A stretch of DNA of 64,000 nt, taken from the NCBI GenBank assembly GCA_949361645.1, contig OX442416.1:14889969-14953968 (forward strand), in the 5' to 3' direction. This stretch comes from Spongilla lacustris. Taxonomy: Eukaryota; Porifera; Demospongiae; Spongillida; Spongillidae. The position numbers and the translations under genes were made by a program. Below the pieces are notes generated by a model. That model had not been told where the DNA came from and made no database searches. It saw nothing but the letters and a program-made list of their open reading frames with translations. Of the stretch, positions 1-12,152 are shown piece after piece. Within the stretch, counting starts at the first letter, position 1, and every line of letters begins with the position of its first letter.

Positions 1-489
1 CTAGATCCTACCGCCTTTTCCTCCGTGAATTTTGCGTGCATCGCTGCCATTAATGCTGCATTAGCAGCCGCAAGTGTTGCTCCAACAGGATTTCCCGACA
101 TCAAATACTACAAAAGCGTGTGCAGCTCGACTTGCCAGTCTTTGTTCGACCTCTACAGCTCATGTAACAGCGTGTTGGACGCACGAATTTTTGTTGGGCA
201 GTACTGTGGAATCTACAATGGAAGTTACTGTCCCGTGGTGTACAACACCACTAAATATCAAAGTGACCTCAGTACGGTCCTAACGTCGTGCACCGCAGGG
301 TCATGCTCGGCGTCCTGCACATCGGCTCTTGCCGCTATTGATGTATACGCCGGGTGTTGCGCGGCTTCCATCGTCTCAAAATGTGGTACTGTAATTTATC
401 CCTGTCCCTCCATCTTCGGCGCTGCTGTAACGCAGGGCATCGGCATGCTGACTGTAACATTTGCAGCTTTCCTGACCGTGTGGCTGTGA
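1..489 (+). CDS. Cys-rich secreted GPI-anchored-type protein, 3' part (copy 1)
   Basis: The frame is open from the first base of the window, so the 5' part lies outside it. The visible 162 residues are rich in Cys, with CSSTC, QYCGIY, GSYC and CC pairs, and have two N-linked sites (NGS, NTT). The C-terminus is Gly/Ala-rich followed by a hydrophobic tail ending at the stop, the usual form of a GPI-attachment signal. An extracellular, membrane-tethered protein is inferred. I do not recognise the family. Two related but broken copies lie at 22736-22929 plus 44829-45293, and at 45609-45855; bases 1-63 match 22867-22929 almost exactly, which fixes the frame. Confidence 0.7.
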   Translation, partial: LDPTAFSSVNFACIAAINAALAAASVAPTGFPDIKYYKSVCSSTCQSLFDLYSSCNSVLDARIFVGQYCGIYNGSYCPVVYNTTKYQSDLSTVLTSCTAGSCSASCTSALAAIDVYAGCCAASIVSKCGTVIYPCPSIFGAAVTQGIGMLTVTFAAFLTVWL

Positions 490-494
490 TCACA

Positions 495-660
495 ACTGTA
501 TTCCATTAAAATTAGGACTATAGTGTGTTTTAATAGCTTATTGTATAATAAGGACTATAGCTAGTGTGTTTTTATAGCCGGCTTATTGTATAATTAGGAC
601 TAGTGTGCTTTTGATAGCTTATTGTATAATTAGGACTAGTGTGTTTTAACAGCTTATTGT
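495..660. repeat. Tandem repeat, about 35-bp unit, downstream of Cys-rich gene
   Basis: The unit is roughly ATTAGGACTAGTGTGTTTT followed by AATAGCTTATTGTATA and is repeated about four times. The same array follows Cys-rich copy 3 at 45880-45985, so it was duplicated with the gene. Confidence 0.75.
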
Positions 661-880
661 ATATGTTACGCGCAAAGCCGGCGGGGATTTGCGCAATCCC
701 GGGATTGTCCACCTGCATGTGCATGCAATTGATGCAAACCCTGGATCCATGGTTTGTGGTACAATTCCGTGCAAACCATGCATGGATTGGCCGCGTAATC
801 CTGCATGCATGGGATTGCTCGTGCGCAACGCATGGATCTTTGACCCCCCCCTGCCCCCCCTTCTCTACGCCATGCACTGA
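661..880. repeat. Palindromic GCGCAA/ATGCATGGAT repeat block
   Basis: Short inverted and direct motifs (TGCGCAATCC, CATGCATGGATT, GCGCAACGCATGGATC) are interleaved, as in a degenerate foldback MITE. A related block lies at 45986-46175 after copy 3. The short open frames here are repeat translations and not genes. Confidence 0.55.
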
Positions 881-1849
881 CCGCTAGCGCGTACCTGTTT
901 CACTGAACGTTTCTGAAAAGAAATGGTCTCTAACAAGTTTTGATGAACGACGCGCAGCAGCGCTCGAGATTGCGACAATTCGCTCGTTCAAACACGAGCC
1001 ATTTTTTGTGGGAGCGGAGGGGGGTTAGTAAATGTACTCCACGGTACTACCGTTGTTCCAATTCAAGGCAAATACTGAATTGAAATACCCCCCCCCCCCC
1101 CCCCCCCCCACACTGAAAAACGAAAATCAACAGACGCGTTTGAACTGAATAGCACTCGATTTCTCGAATCGAGTGCTATTTTAAACCGTTTTGAGTGGAA
1201 TTCACCCATCCGTTTTTACAGTGCGCGTGTCAGTTTGCACGTGACGCTTCCTTACTTTCGGTACTTGGGTATAAATGTTTGGTCAATAAATCAATAACAA
1301 CGTGTTAATTACGTTGTTAGATTACATACAGTGTTAAAAAATCAAGTAACTGAACATAACACACCCGAATAATTAAGAACATGCAAATATATGATAATTA
1401 AGAACAAGTATGATGTAAGTTCAAATTCAACTTTTGGCCGCGAGTGCAGTGAGTTATGAAATATTCGCCGCCAACAGACCCTCTAGTTAGTCTAGTATTA
1501 CCTATCTAGCAAGGTGTCAAATTATTGTCAGCGACATGCATTGCCACCATAAGTATAACAAAGGGTACACTGATAAAATATAGTATACATGTATCACTGA
1601 CACTCACAGATAAATGATATCGGCGCGAAGACACGGAGTTTATTATTTTGGTATGTGCAATTATTCACCTGCTCCAAGACAAGGAAGGATGTTGATAAAA
1701 GGTGCCTGTGATTCACACATGCTGCGAGAAATGAACACGATGTACTTTGACTTAACTACGTCTCACCACATGCATGCACCGGCGGATATAAATGCATAGC
1801 ATTGAGCCATGCACCGCACACTTCCACCAAATGCGAGACATGGAACCAA
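881..1849. other. Non-coding stretch with poly-C and a foldback hairpin
   Basis: It holds a C-homopolymer (about 1087-1109) and a hairpin with perfect 14-bp stems, AATAGCACTCGATT at 1148-1161 and its complement at 1167-1180, around a 5-nt loop. Weaker pairing (CACTG, AAAAACG) extends the arms to about 1111-1223, so this looks like a small foldback element. I see no gene. Confidence 0.5.
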
Positions 1850-3544
1850 ATGGAACCATGTGCAGCAATCAATGTCACCTTTAGTTCCTGCTGGGATAAA
1901 ACTGTTCAATGTGGAGCCCTCCAATCGCCAATTTCCCTGTTCTTACCGGTTATACAAATGTCGTTGCTGTTCGTCTACTTTGTATTTGGACTCATTCTGA
2001 ATAGTTTCGTCGTCTTCCTTGTACTAAGGTAGGCACTTCAATATCGCACGTAAAACAGGTGACCGTATTACACGACAAAAATTGTGACCGAAAATTTGAA
2101 TTCAGGTATTGCATAGTGACAGATCGGAAGACAGCTCACGCCCGTGAAGTATTTTGGGTTACTTTTGGATTCCTCTTAGAAGGTACTCATCTTACTAAGT
2201 TTTTTTGTTGTCAAATTTAATTAGACGTAATGCATCGAGTTGATGTTGGCGCATAGAAAATTAGTCGCTTGGGTTTATTAGTGTATTTCCTTTTGGCATT
2301 AAAAGGCGCGATCAAAGAGATGAGGTGTTTGCTCTTTGGGTTTAACTAAACCTGTATGTTTAATACCACAACTTCACGCTGATTCCCAAGGGGGTATCCA
2401 ATAGGGCGTGCGTTGTGGCTCGAAACACTTCCAAATCGCTACTCTAAAGCTTTAAATTAGTAACACTGTGTTGTGAAGTGCCCAATTTAGTGGAAATAGT
2501 CACGTCAAGTGAGAGTAGTGTGTTTTTGATTTCATATTGATCAATCTTAAAGTATCTCTATATATAGCTCACCTTACTATTAGAGAGGCGCAGATAAACA
2601 GAGTGGATATTAACACATCCTATGATAACCTGTCTTTGCATAAAATAGAGGTTAGGCTTGGGTGATTCCCAGAGCTTATTTTCAAAGGGGACTCGTTCCC
2701 AGGCTGTACAGTACCCACTATATGCGTATGCGTTATGACTTATTGCCCGATATGTGGGGAATCAGTTTCACATAGTATTTCATTCAGTAGGCGTGCTGTC
2801 CATTTATAATAGAAGCTTTCTTTGAATTCGGATGCATTCTGTCATAATTCAACCAGTTTACAGTCAGCCCTACAGAAAAATATCAAATATGACCATCTTT
2901 TCTTACAACTGCAAGCAATAGGTCTAGTCTTATAGGTAAATTCGTGACTGGCAACATCTGTATGGCAATCAACAATTGTCCATTCTTGACAGCATTCCAC
3001 ATGTTCAATTATGTTTGAAAAAAATCTTTGCATGTTTAAGAATTGATGTATTTGGTACATGCCTATTGATGAAACGTCAGATGAGGTGCTAAGTAGCCTG
3101 AGAAGTATACTGCACTCAGTCCACCTTCCCGATAAAGAATGCCTTGGTGATATTTTGTTGCAGCTTATAACTAGCACAATAGAAGTTATTAGGAGAAATA
3201 AATGGGAGAATATATTGATGGTGCATGGACCTGCTAGTGCAGAGAAGACTCTTGGATTGGCAGACCACCATCTAAGAAGATCCCAAAACGCCAAACTTGG
3301 ATTTGTAGATGGAAAGGTTAAGACCAGAATTAACAGAACTTTAGCTTGGCTGTCTAATAAAACCAAGCAAGAACTGACAGGATAAAATAGTACAATTCAG
3401 CGGATATGATTTGGAGTGACATATTTAGCCATTTGGAGTGAAATCCTTCCATCTGTTTTTACTGTGATATATATTAATATAATTATAGTATTCTACGGGC
3501 AAGCAAAATGAGGACTGTTTGGCAGAAACAGCAGCAAGATAAAG

Positions 3545-3548
<4 letters not shown>

Positions 3549-3625
<77 letters not shown>
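3549..3625. repeat. (CA)n microsatellite
   Basis: An uninterrupted AC dinucleotide run of about 77 bp within the receptor intron. Confidence 0.95.
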
Positions 3626-3629
<4 letters not shown>

Positions 3630-3939
3630 CTGAAAAACAGTGCTAGTTTTCGAGACAGGCTAGAGAAAAAAGCTTGCAATGTTTTTAGAAGGCGAGACAA
3701 AAAAATTAATATTTAAATACAAGCCTAAGCAAACATACATGTAATTAAATATATATATATATAATTATAATTATAATTATAATTATAATTATGTATATAC
3801 CGGTACTTCATGACGATTATCTATAAGTGGGCATTACTTTCAACACATGTGGTTTGTGAATGGACAAAACATGCTATATGAAGGCCACATAACCTCTCTA
3901 AAATGTTCATCAAAGTCCAAAATCACTAAATTTTACAGC

Positions 3940-4250
3940 TTTTTACTGGAAACCTGGAGAATCTGAAGAAGAAGGAGATGACGTTACAATGGCATTCTTG
4001 GTAGATTTCATTACTGGAGATTTGTATGTAGATGAAATAGGTTTTTAGATGCATTCTATTCATTATGTGTGTCCCTTTTATGTGTCAAATGACTTTGGTT
4101 CAATAATTTGCAGAGTTACGTGGAGGGAGATACATGCAAGGTAAGCACAACCGTCACAATTTTTTTTTACCGCTCCATGCAGTCATTCTGCGTACATTAT
4201 CTACCGCGTAAAGATTGATGTTTGAGCCGTTATAACTACTGATATTTACA
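3940..4250 (+). mobile_element. 3' end of an unidentified repeat-encoded protein (copy 1)
   Basis: One frame reads WKPGESEEEGDDVTMAFLV followed by DFITGDLYVDEIGF and a stop near 4048. The same C-terminus occurs at 49185-49295 (DGDDVSM, then DYITDDLYISEIDV, stop). The homology runs into the 3' non-coding sequence (AACCGTCACAATTTTTT, CGATGTTTG). Both are therefore copies of one repeat. The protein family is unknown to me. Confidence 0.5.
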
Positions 4251-5214
4251 ACGCAGATTCGATCCAAATATGTCGTTTTGTAACACAAATTTTACTCTTT
4301 CTAATGATATTAATTTTGCTAAGTAAATCCCAATTTGAAAAAAAATATTGAAGTACCGAACTAAGGTACGAAGAGCTACGTCGGAGGGAATTTGCTCTGG
4401 TCCTACAAGTGGTAGCGGCAGATCTCGTATTGGTCACGTGCTTCTTTCCTATGGTCATCATTACAAGAACTACCGGGCTGTGGTCTCGCTTTGGGCCTTC
4501 ATGGTGCTCAGTACTTGGATTCACCCAACTATTCTTCGGTTCGTTCCGTTACACTGCGATGTTTTTACTGTCATTCGACCGCTTCAACATGGTATTCTTT
4601 CCGTTTACGTATACCCGTTGCGTGGTAACAAGATAATGGTTCCTCTGAACATACTGGTGTGGGTCATTTGTCTACTCTTAGCTATCATCCCGATTTTTAT
4701 ACAGTGCTACGGGTTTCAATTGTCCAGCGGATTATGTACCGTAAGTATTAACTGCTCTCACGTGTGCTACGTTTATAGGATTCTTCTGGATATCGTTTTG
4801 TACATCGCAGGGGCCGTCTTGCCCATAATGTTTTATTCATTAATGTTTTTGAGGTCCAAGCAATTAGAAAAAAGGGTAGCCTTTATGGAATCTGAAACCT
4901 TGGCTGATGAATCGAATAGAAGAGCCAGAACTACTATTTTTCTGCTTTTTGTTTCCTTAACCGGATGTTCTTTACCAAAGATTGTAAGTTTTATTTTACT
5001 GCCATTGCAATCAAACCACGCTGAGGTGTACTGGACCTACTTGGGGCTAAGTGTGATTGTATTGTACACTTTCGTCATACTAGATCCTGTGGCTATCATG
5101 AAACATCAGGATCTGAAGAAGTACGCGCTCAAAGTCAGTTCTGAAATCGCTGAAGCAATTTTTAAACCTTGCAGGCAACTGACGAGAACAATAGTTGACA
5201 TCCTTATACACTAG

Positions 5215-7061
5215 ATTTGCTGTTGAACACTGTGCATGTATTATTTGATATAGAGACCAATTATATCATTATACGCCAAGAGTAGTGTATGCGCAACTGT
5301 ATGAAGTTGACATCCTTATTCCACTAGCATGCATCATGCATGGTCTGCATGGAATAGATTTTTGTGTTTTGTTTGTCTCCAGTTGATGTAATAGGTGCAT
5401 GAAATAAGGTAAATACATACATGTATGTATAAATAAATACTAACTTATATACACTAATTTTTTTTTTCAGCAATCCAGCTAGATACTAAATACGATATGA
5501 TTGGCATTTGCGAACTTAATTTTTCGAAATGCTTAGGGAAATAGTCACTGCTCTTCCTGTTCAGCAGCGTCTGTGGTGTGATGAGCATTGCATTTGCATA
5601 CCACAATGTACATTTCATCAGTCTTTGATGTGGCAGCACCGCATTGCTTAATGCTTTGAAAAGGAATCTTTCATCCCTTTCTCAGCTGCATCAAACACTA
5701 ATGAGCGTGTGGAAAGAATTCACCACCTGCTGCATTACCATTGTAATCCGCTACTTGGGTGTTATGATAGCAACACGACAGAGTGTGACGTATGTGGCAA
5801 ATGATATGGTTCCGCTACTGATGTGTACAGCTGAAAAAAAAGCACCTATAAGTAATTAAGTATAGAAATGTTCCAATTGCTAATTCACTCTTTGACAGTC
5901 ATTTTGCATTTATAAATTACTTTATTAATAGATAATGCTTGTATACGATCATTTTACAGCTTGTTATTAAAAAATACTGAGATGCATTTAAGGTGGCATG
6001 GGCTAGGCGGTCTACCTTAAAGCCGGCTGAGTGGACTGTTTTAAAGCAGGCTAGGTGGCCCGCTTGAAAACCGACTGGCCCGGTTTAAAGCAGGCCAGCT
6101 AGCCAGTTTTAAAGTGGGCCGGCCGGCTTTTAGCCGGCCAATATTCAAATCAGGCCATAGCACTTACACACAAAGGCACATAAAGCCTATTGTACAACCG
6201 ACAACGTATATTATTCTGATTTCACGGCATCAGTCAATGACTAAGTGGGGCATGCGTCATGCGAGCGACATCGTATATACATATATACATGTATAATGAT
6301 CATGTTGAGGTCGGCGCGCGGGAGCGAGACTTTGAACTGTCATGCAGCTACAATTGATTAACAACTTATGGTGCTACTTTTGTAAAGGTTATTACACAAG
6401 TAACTTAAATCAAAAACTTCTCTATCGAGGAAGTGACTGATTGGTGGTATGTAGGATTTGTGGTGCAAAAAGCAAGGAAACAAGGTACAGTATGTTAAAG
6501 TGAGGTTTGGTAGGATCCTACAACTCACGTGCACAGTCCTGAATTTGCAAATGAAGAGCCTATTTGCAAATGTAGGACTGTTGTAGTTGTAGGAGCAGAC
6601 CTTTTAATAAACTGTTCTTGTCTCCAGCATCCTTTCAGTATTTACTCTCCCACCATCCTCCTCCTTTGATTTCTTGCTCTACAACTTCCTGTGATGTCAA
6701 AGTGTAGGAGGAAGTGAGCAGGGTGTACATAGGTCATCCTGATCTGCCAGTGGCCTACCCTATGTCCAAGGAAGACCCAGTGGTGCCAAGGCAGATCGGA
6801 CCACTTTACCAGTGCGGTACTGGTGAGGGGTGAGATGGTCCATTTTGAGTTAAATTCGGGAGTGTTCAGGAGGGCTGTGCACACATTGAGCACTTTGTGC
6901 ACATTTACATCGATAATATTGGGCACTGCTCAGAATGTCCATGTTTTGGAAGTTACGGCCTCACGCTGGCCTATTCCCAGCACCAGCTATGTGTAGCTGT
7001 ACATGTACCACTTTAATGAATACAGAGTTTCTTTGCTAATCAGTTCAATACCTTAAAGGTA
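5215..7061. other. Repeat-rich non-coding stretch
   Basis: No convincing gene. Near 5990-6145 an imperfect tandem array of about 28 bp (GTTTAAAGCAGGC with GGCCGG steps) is visible. Around 6448-6620 a degenerate foldback pairs ACAGTCCT/AGGACTGT and shares the motif TATGTAGGATTTG with the hairpin element at 16190-16405. Confidence 0.4.
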
Positions 7062-7063
7062 TA

Positions 7064-7878
7064 TACAGGGTCTTCACGAAAGATGCAACGCTTTTGAATG
7101 AACATAATTCTTATAAATAGGGTTATCAATCTAAATCAATTTATGAATACACAATAACCATGGTTATAGGCAAATACCAAACGCATCATTAACATTTTCT
7201 TTTACAGTTCAAAAGATAAAATCAAATACCTTGCAATTGATTGCAAATACCTTGCAATTAATAAGTTTGACACAGAAATGTACGGCAACTTTTTATTAAT
7301 TACATAATCTAAAGAATAGCCGTAAAAAAAGTTTGAGAAAGTATGAAATTTAATTGGCGTTTTACTACTTAATATTCAAAACAAAAATCAAACGTGAAAA
7401 TGCTAAAAGACCACTACAATTGTAATTAACTTTGAGTTAAAGTAACTCACCATTACATGATCTAATACAGAATCAAATTGTGTTTCTTACTTCATTTAAT
7501 CATGGAGTAATTAGTGTTAGTTAGTTACCCCATAACAGCTTCAATCTTAATAATTTTTAAAGCAAATTATGGTTTTAAATGTTAATAACTCACTATTGAA
7601 CTCAGTAACTTGAAATCAGTGCTGTTCCACTGCATACACATATCTTGCGTTACTTATTAGTAGTTATTAAAATCAATTATCTTTAACCTTAATCTTGAAT
7701 TTGATTTATAAGGGCTTTGAGAAATTACTTACACTCATACAATAATTTAAATCTAATTGGATTGTTAGTATTTGCCTAACTTCTGCAACATATGTTAAAG
7801 AAACAAAGCAGTTAATTAATTTCAAATCCTACTTTGTAGTGATGTAAAAGCGTTGCGTTCTTTTGTGAAGACCCTGTA
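7064..7878. mobile_element. Tc1/mariner-like MITE with TA duplication
   Basis: The ends are inverted copies of TACAGGGTCTTCAC followed by AACGCAACGCTTTT, with TA on both outer sides (7062-7063 and 7879-7880). The 815-bp interior is AT-rich with no open frame. TA target duplication and an AACGCAAC terminal motif fit a non-autonomous Tc1/mariner derivative; the class is inferred from that. A relative lies at 14281-14998. Confidence 0.75.
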
Positions 7879-8146
7879 TACTCTATGTATATGTTAAAGC
7901 TATGGGAAATACTATTCAAATTTAGCAGGGCAGGACAGTACACATCAGTCAATTGCATATCACTTTGCCTGCTGCATCTCCCTGAAATACAGAATAATGA
8001 AACAGCCACTGCTGGATATCTATACAATGGACACATGCTTTTGCCTCTTCAGCACAACTTTAAACATGAGATCTTTAAGTTCTGGACAGCCTCAGTTTGC
8101 CCCTGCAAACCATGCACCTAGCTTTCCTGCACCATGGTTAACTGGT

Positions 8147-8204
8147 AGTTGGGCGTAGCCCGCCCTTCGGCACCAATACACGAAGATTAGGGCTACGCCC
8201 AACT
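8147..8204. repeat. Perfect hairpin GTTGGGCGTAGCCC
   Basis: Inverted 14-bp arms GTTGGGCGTAGCCC and GGGCTACGCCCAAC surround about 28 bp. It resembles a small palindromic repeat. It does not fold as a tRNA cloverleaf. Confidence 0.6.
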
Positions 8205-9605
8205 AGTTAACTAGTTTGCTCATAAGGGGGTTAGGGGTGAGGTGGCATCCAGTCATGATCAGGTATGTTGAGCTGGTCTGGGACTGGCCAAGGGTTGCAG
8301 GGTACTCCTGGGTGCGACTAGACATGCATTAACATGACATGGTCATGTAGAGTGGTTGAACGATAGATACTGCTCTAGTATCTATGGTTGAACTGAACTT
8401 GACCACATACATGTATGGCACACCAGGACACCATCAATGGCTTAGGTGGTTGGTCAAGGTAGAAGCCCAAAGAGTGTTGCCTAACACCAATGGCAAAATC
8501 AGTGTACATTTACCTATACAGGTCATCATTATGCTGGTTATGAGACTGAATGAGTACTTTCCCCAAGGATCCTTGGAACATCTAGTTTGGAATAGGGTTG
8601 GTTTAAGAAATCACCAATAGATTGCAAGGTTTGCCTCATCCCTATAGACACTGCCTTTCTTCATTATACTTTCCCATGCCCCCTGGTATGGGAACATTGT
8701 ACTTCCATTGCCTTTAATTTCATCAAAACATTAAACCCCCAACAAACCACATTATTATTTATGATGGCCTGGGAAGGGCCTGCTGAGGATAGTTGCACTA
8801 ATTGTTTAGTTCCTTAAATAGGTGTATCATTATGAATTAAGATGGAGATGAACGTTCTCAGTAATAAGTTATCCTTGTAATATGTACTTATAAATTGCAT
8901 CATGCATCGACTGTACATGATAATATGCATGATGTACCTATAGATTTACACTAAACACGCTAGTACATGTACATGAACACTAGTGATATTATGTATATGT
9001 ATTACCACAGGTCTGTTAGGCAATAACATTCATCTCTCTGGTACATGATTATATAGCGAGGCATGATGGCAGCTTCCTCATATAGCAATAACTCAGCATA
9101 TTCTAGAGCACCTGGCCCAGGCAGGCCATATATGCTGTCATTACCTGATGGAAGCTTGAGGCTGTTATGGTACTGTGATGATGTGACAATATGTGTCCGG
9201 ATTGTTTCCTTCAATTTTAGTGTGCTCATGAGCAGTAGATGAGTTGGAATCAAGATACAAACCAGGACCTAAGTTTGGCATACTTCATGGCTTTTTAGCG
9301 CAGCAACTGAGCATGAAACCATCATGGCTGATGGAACACACACTGCATATGTAACCGTAACTATGACACAGGGTCTTGGTGCTGGCTAGGTCACATACAA
9401 TCACAGTGCCATGGTAGTATTCCTCCACATTCACAGGTGACCCTTTCCTTTTTAGATGGTCTTTGTATAAGCACACCACCATGATTCCAGTTTTCTATTG
9501 ACCACCACTTCAAATATGTACTCCACCTTTGGACAGGGACTTCTTTCTTCAGCCCACCCTGTGTTCTCAGATGTCTGTGCTGAAGAGGGGCAGACAATAC
9601 TATGA
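8205..9605. other. Stretch without recognisable gene
   Basis: Several open frames of 60-95 codons occur on both strands, with no recognisable domain, no splice-linked partner and no conservation elsewhere in the window. I see nothing else of note. Confidence 0.3.
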
Positions 9606-9875
9606 AGCTGAGCAGACGACAAGAAAAAGATTACTAAGCATCTAAACGCCATTGAGCAAGAACTCTCTGAACTGCGTAAGAGGTTACAAGTTTCAGAAAA
9701 GGACCAACAAATACTTAAGGAGAGCAATAAAAAGTTGATGTCGCAGCTTTGGCATTTTGAGTCATTTTGCAGTGAGATTATGACTGATACAGATATTTAC
9801 AGTAGCATATGTTCAACAGATGATGATGGCAAGTTTCAAAAGAGGGTGAGAGGGTTCAATGCAGTTGATGTGTGA
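9606..9875 (+). pseudogene. Unrecognised coiled-coil fragment
   Basis: An open frame without an initiator reads a Lys/Glu-rich helix (KHLNAIEQELSELRKRLQV, then KDQQILKESNKKL) with heptad spacing, followed by an acidic segment (TDTDIYSSICSTDDDGKF) and a stop at 9875. The helix-then-acidic layout is reminiscent of repeat-encoded proteins, but I cannot name a family. It could be an exon or a relic. Confidence 0.3.
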
Positions 9876-10582
9876 CTTGTGACACTCAACTTCAGGAATT
9901 GATACTTCAACTGGATACTGGTATACTTAGGGTCATTTACTCTCTTGAATGTTGGTCCAGGATTTGGAAACTTGCAAGTTAGTATCTATATGGTTAGCAC
10001 CCTAAAAGAAAAGCAGTCTAGCTTGTTTAAATACTACGCAGGGTGATCCCTTAGGGCCTCTGGTGGCAAGTACAGGTTGCATCCTGGTGCCTGGGTGAGT
10101 TTTGGCATATGTTGATTTGACCCTGATCTCCCATCACATGCCCACTATCCAGCCAATGGGTATAGTGTATATGTACATGTACACAAAGGTCTTAAAATTA
10201 GCAAACCTTAATTATGAGCACTATAGTACAAGCCAATGCCATCACATGCTGCCACAAGAGGTTAGGTGTGTACATGTATATCACAGTGTATATAAATAGT
10301 CATCTCTGTACCATGTTCCCATCTATTGGGGTGTGGACCTTGTACATTGCACAATCTTTAATCATAGGACAGCTGCATACGGGCTATCTACACTGATAAC
10401 TTCACCTTAGATCAGAATGTACGTGTTTTATTTGTGCTTTTCAACCCAAGCACAATTAACAATGCACAACTGTACATGTGTGTTATAAATCTTTAAAAGC
10501 TTACATAGTTTATCTGTCTTATGTGCTGGGTCCTTTACAACATGTACAAAAGTTGAGATTTTGCCACCCTAATACCTTCAAA

Positions 10583-10710
10583 CCTACAACCTCACCAGGT
10601 TTCCTCCACCTCTGCCAGGTTTCCTCCACCTCTCCACCTAGTCCCCTCCACCTCCCCACCTAGCTAGTCCCCTCCATCTCCACGGCCACCCCACCTCCCT
10701 ACCTGCATGG
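10583..10710. repeat. CCTCCACCTC-rich minisatellite (unit 1)
   Basis: Imperfect repeats of TTTCCTCCACCTCTGCCAGG and CCACCTAGTCCCCTCCA. The homologous array of unit 2 is expanded at 12360-12535. Confidence 0.7.
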
Positions 10711-11189
10711 TCAGCTTCCTACTGAACATTTGGTCTGCCGTCTGACCTGATACACCACGGGGTCATGTACAATAAAGAAAGGGGGGAAACCGCTCACAGA
10801 TCAGCTGTACACTAAGTAGACAGTTCGCCAATGTGGCGTCGACCATTCCAATTAACGAAACAAACATGCAATTGAATTTTAATGCCCTTCTAGCTCGCTT
10901 TCTATACATGTTGCTCTGATCTTTCCAAAATTCCTTTTTGGTACTTTGCGATTTACCGCAAATACACGCATATTTAGCAATGCAGTATTGACTGTATTTG
11001 ACAATCTTTGAAGAATTGCAAGGAACTACCGAGGAGTTGGGTATTTTCTGAATTAAATTTTAATAACCATGCATTTCTACAGTGAGTGAGATTTTGGTTT
11101 GTTCTTTGTTCGTATGAGTTTAATTTTATAACTTGAGTCCTACGCGTAGGACGACGGCTGGGGGATTAAAGGTTAAATTTTATACCACG

Positions 11190-12152
11190 ATGAACGTCTC
11201 CGATGATGGCTATTCCGTGCAAATCCTATTCTGCGTACTCAACGGTGCCTCCGTGTTGGTGTGCCTACTGGCCGCCATCATGGTATTTGCTCTGAAGCTC
11301 CACAGTAAGATTGTTTATCGATTGGCTCTCTATCAGGTATTGTCTGCGTTGGCGCTTTCTACCGTACAGACTCTGCGGATTGTTTTTGTGAATTATGAGA
11401 AATCCCCGGTAGTCTACGGACGCTTGTGCACCACTATTGGATGGCTGGTGGTCTACACACAATGGGTTAAGCTACTCTTCACGGCTTGGTTAACTGTTCA
11501 TCTGTTCTGTTTTGGAGTGTTCTACAAGAATCTGAAGAAGCTTGAAATATTGTATGTCGTGACTTCACTACTCGTACCAATAATCTTCGCTTCGACACCT
11601 CTCATAACCAGATCTTATCACATTAATCCACTTGGCGGGTGCTACATTTATGATACCAATGGCACCAATCCTGATGCTAAAATCGAATGGTTTACTCTTT
11701 GGGGCATTCCTACACTGATAATACTTCTTGCAGCATCAATTGCCATGGTGATCATGGTGATAAAACTGGCTTACAAGGTGTGTTTGAGACTAAGAATAGA
11801 AGCGATCACCGATGGTGACCAGTTTTGGAAGGCTCTTAAACAGCTTCTTCCATTAGCAGCTTTTCCAATACTGTTCTTTCTTTTTGTCATTCCTGTATTT
11901 GTATATGTCGTGTATACCAATGAAAGCAGTGTGATACTTGCAGCTGTATCTATCCCCATGTGGGGAGTGTCATCTGGTACGACCCTATTGGTCCACATCT
12001 CCATAGCTCAGCTTTATTGTACAAGGAGAAAACAGCTTCAAGAACACATACAGCGGAATAGGAAAAACATCACTGAGTACAATTCATTTGCTCATCCTAC
12101 TGTCAATGAATCTTCTAACCGTGCGAGTAGTACTACACACTTTTCTCCATAA
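11190..12152 (+). CDS. Seven-transmembrane receptor (GPCR-like), tandem copy 1
   Basis: A single-exon frame of 320 residues from ATG at 11190, with the N-glycosylation site MNVS at the start. Seven hydrophobic segments are visible: after YSVQ, from VYRLALYQVLS, from YTQWVKLLFTAWL, from LEILYVVTSLL, from IEWFTLWGIPTL, from LLPLAAFPILFF and from SSVILAAVSIPMW. A conserved Cys pair (RLC before TM3, GGC in extracellular loop 2) and a basic C-terminal tail (YCTRRKQLQ) support a GPCR topology. There is no DRY or NPxxY motif, so it is not a standard rhodopsin-class receptor. The family is unnamed to me and probably lineage-specific. The next unit (12974-13993) is its tandem twin, and fragments lie at 58919-59288 and 63874-64000. 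Confidence 0.8.
   Translation: MNVSDDGYSVQILFCVLNGASVLVCLLAAIMVFALKLHSKIVYRLALYQVLSALALSTVQTLRIVFVNYEKSPVVYGRLCTTIGWLVVYTQWVKLLFTAWLTVHLFCFGVFYKNLKKLEILYVVTSLLVPIIFASTPLITRSYHINPLGGCYIYDTNGTNPDAKIEWFTLWGIPTLIILLAASIAMVIMVIKLAYKVCLRLRIEAITDGDQFWKALKQLLPLAAFPILFFLFVIPVFVYVVYTNESSVILAAVSIPMWGVSSGTTLLVHISIAQLYCTRRKQLQEHIQRNRKNITEYNSFAHPTVNESSNRASSTTHFSP

Larger units (their letters stand above)
2029..4365 (+). other. Large receptor intron filled with repeats
   Basis: This 2.3-kb gap between the two receptor exons starts GTAGGC and ends CTAAG. It contains an open frame of 108 codons at 3059-3385 that I do not recognise, a (CA)n tract, an AT-rich TAATTA run near 3745-3795 and a repeat-encoded C-terminal fragment near 3945-4048. 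Insertions appear to have enlarged the intron. Confidence 0.45.
1850..5214 (+). pseudogene. Rhodopsin-like 7TM receptor, two exons, one frameshift
   Basis: Exon 1 (1850-2028) gives an N-glycosylated ectodomain (NVTFSSCW) and TM1, ending at donor AG|GTAGGC. Exon 2 (4366-5214, acceptor CTAAG) continues in phase with TM2 (VVAADLVLVTCFF), a Cys before TM3, and a DRF motif (DRY-like) after TM3 followed by FPFTYTRCVVTR. That frame stops at 4634. TM4 to TM7 continue one frame over from about 4622 (KIMVPLNILVW), through a Glu-rich third loop to LDPVAI, in the place of NPxxY, and a cytoplasmic tail ending at 5214. A single-base indel near 4622-4636 would rejoin the frame, so this is either a recent pseudogene or a sequence error. 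The coding sequence is otherwise uninterrupted. Confidence 0.6.

Noticed and set aside
8147..8204. tRNA-like hairpin
   Set aside because: A single long stem without cloverleaf arms, and no B-box-like GGTTCGAATCC.
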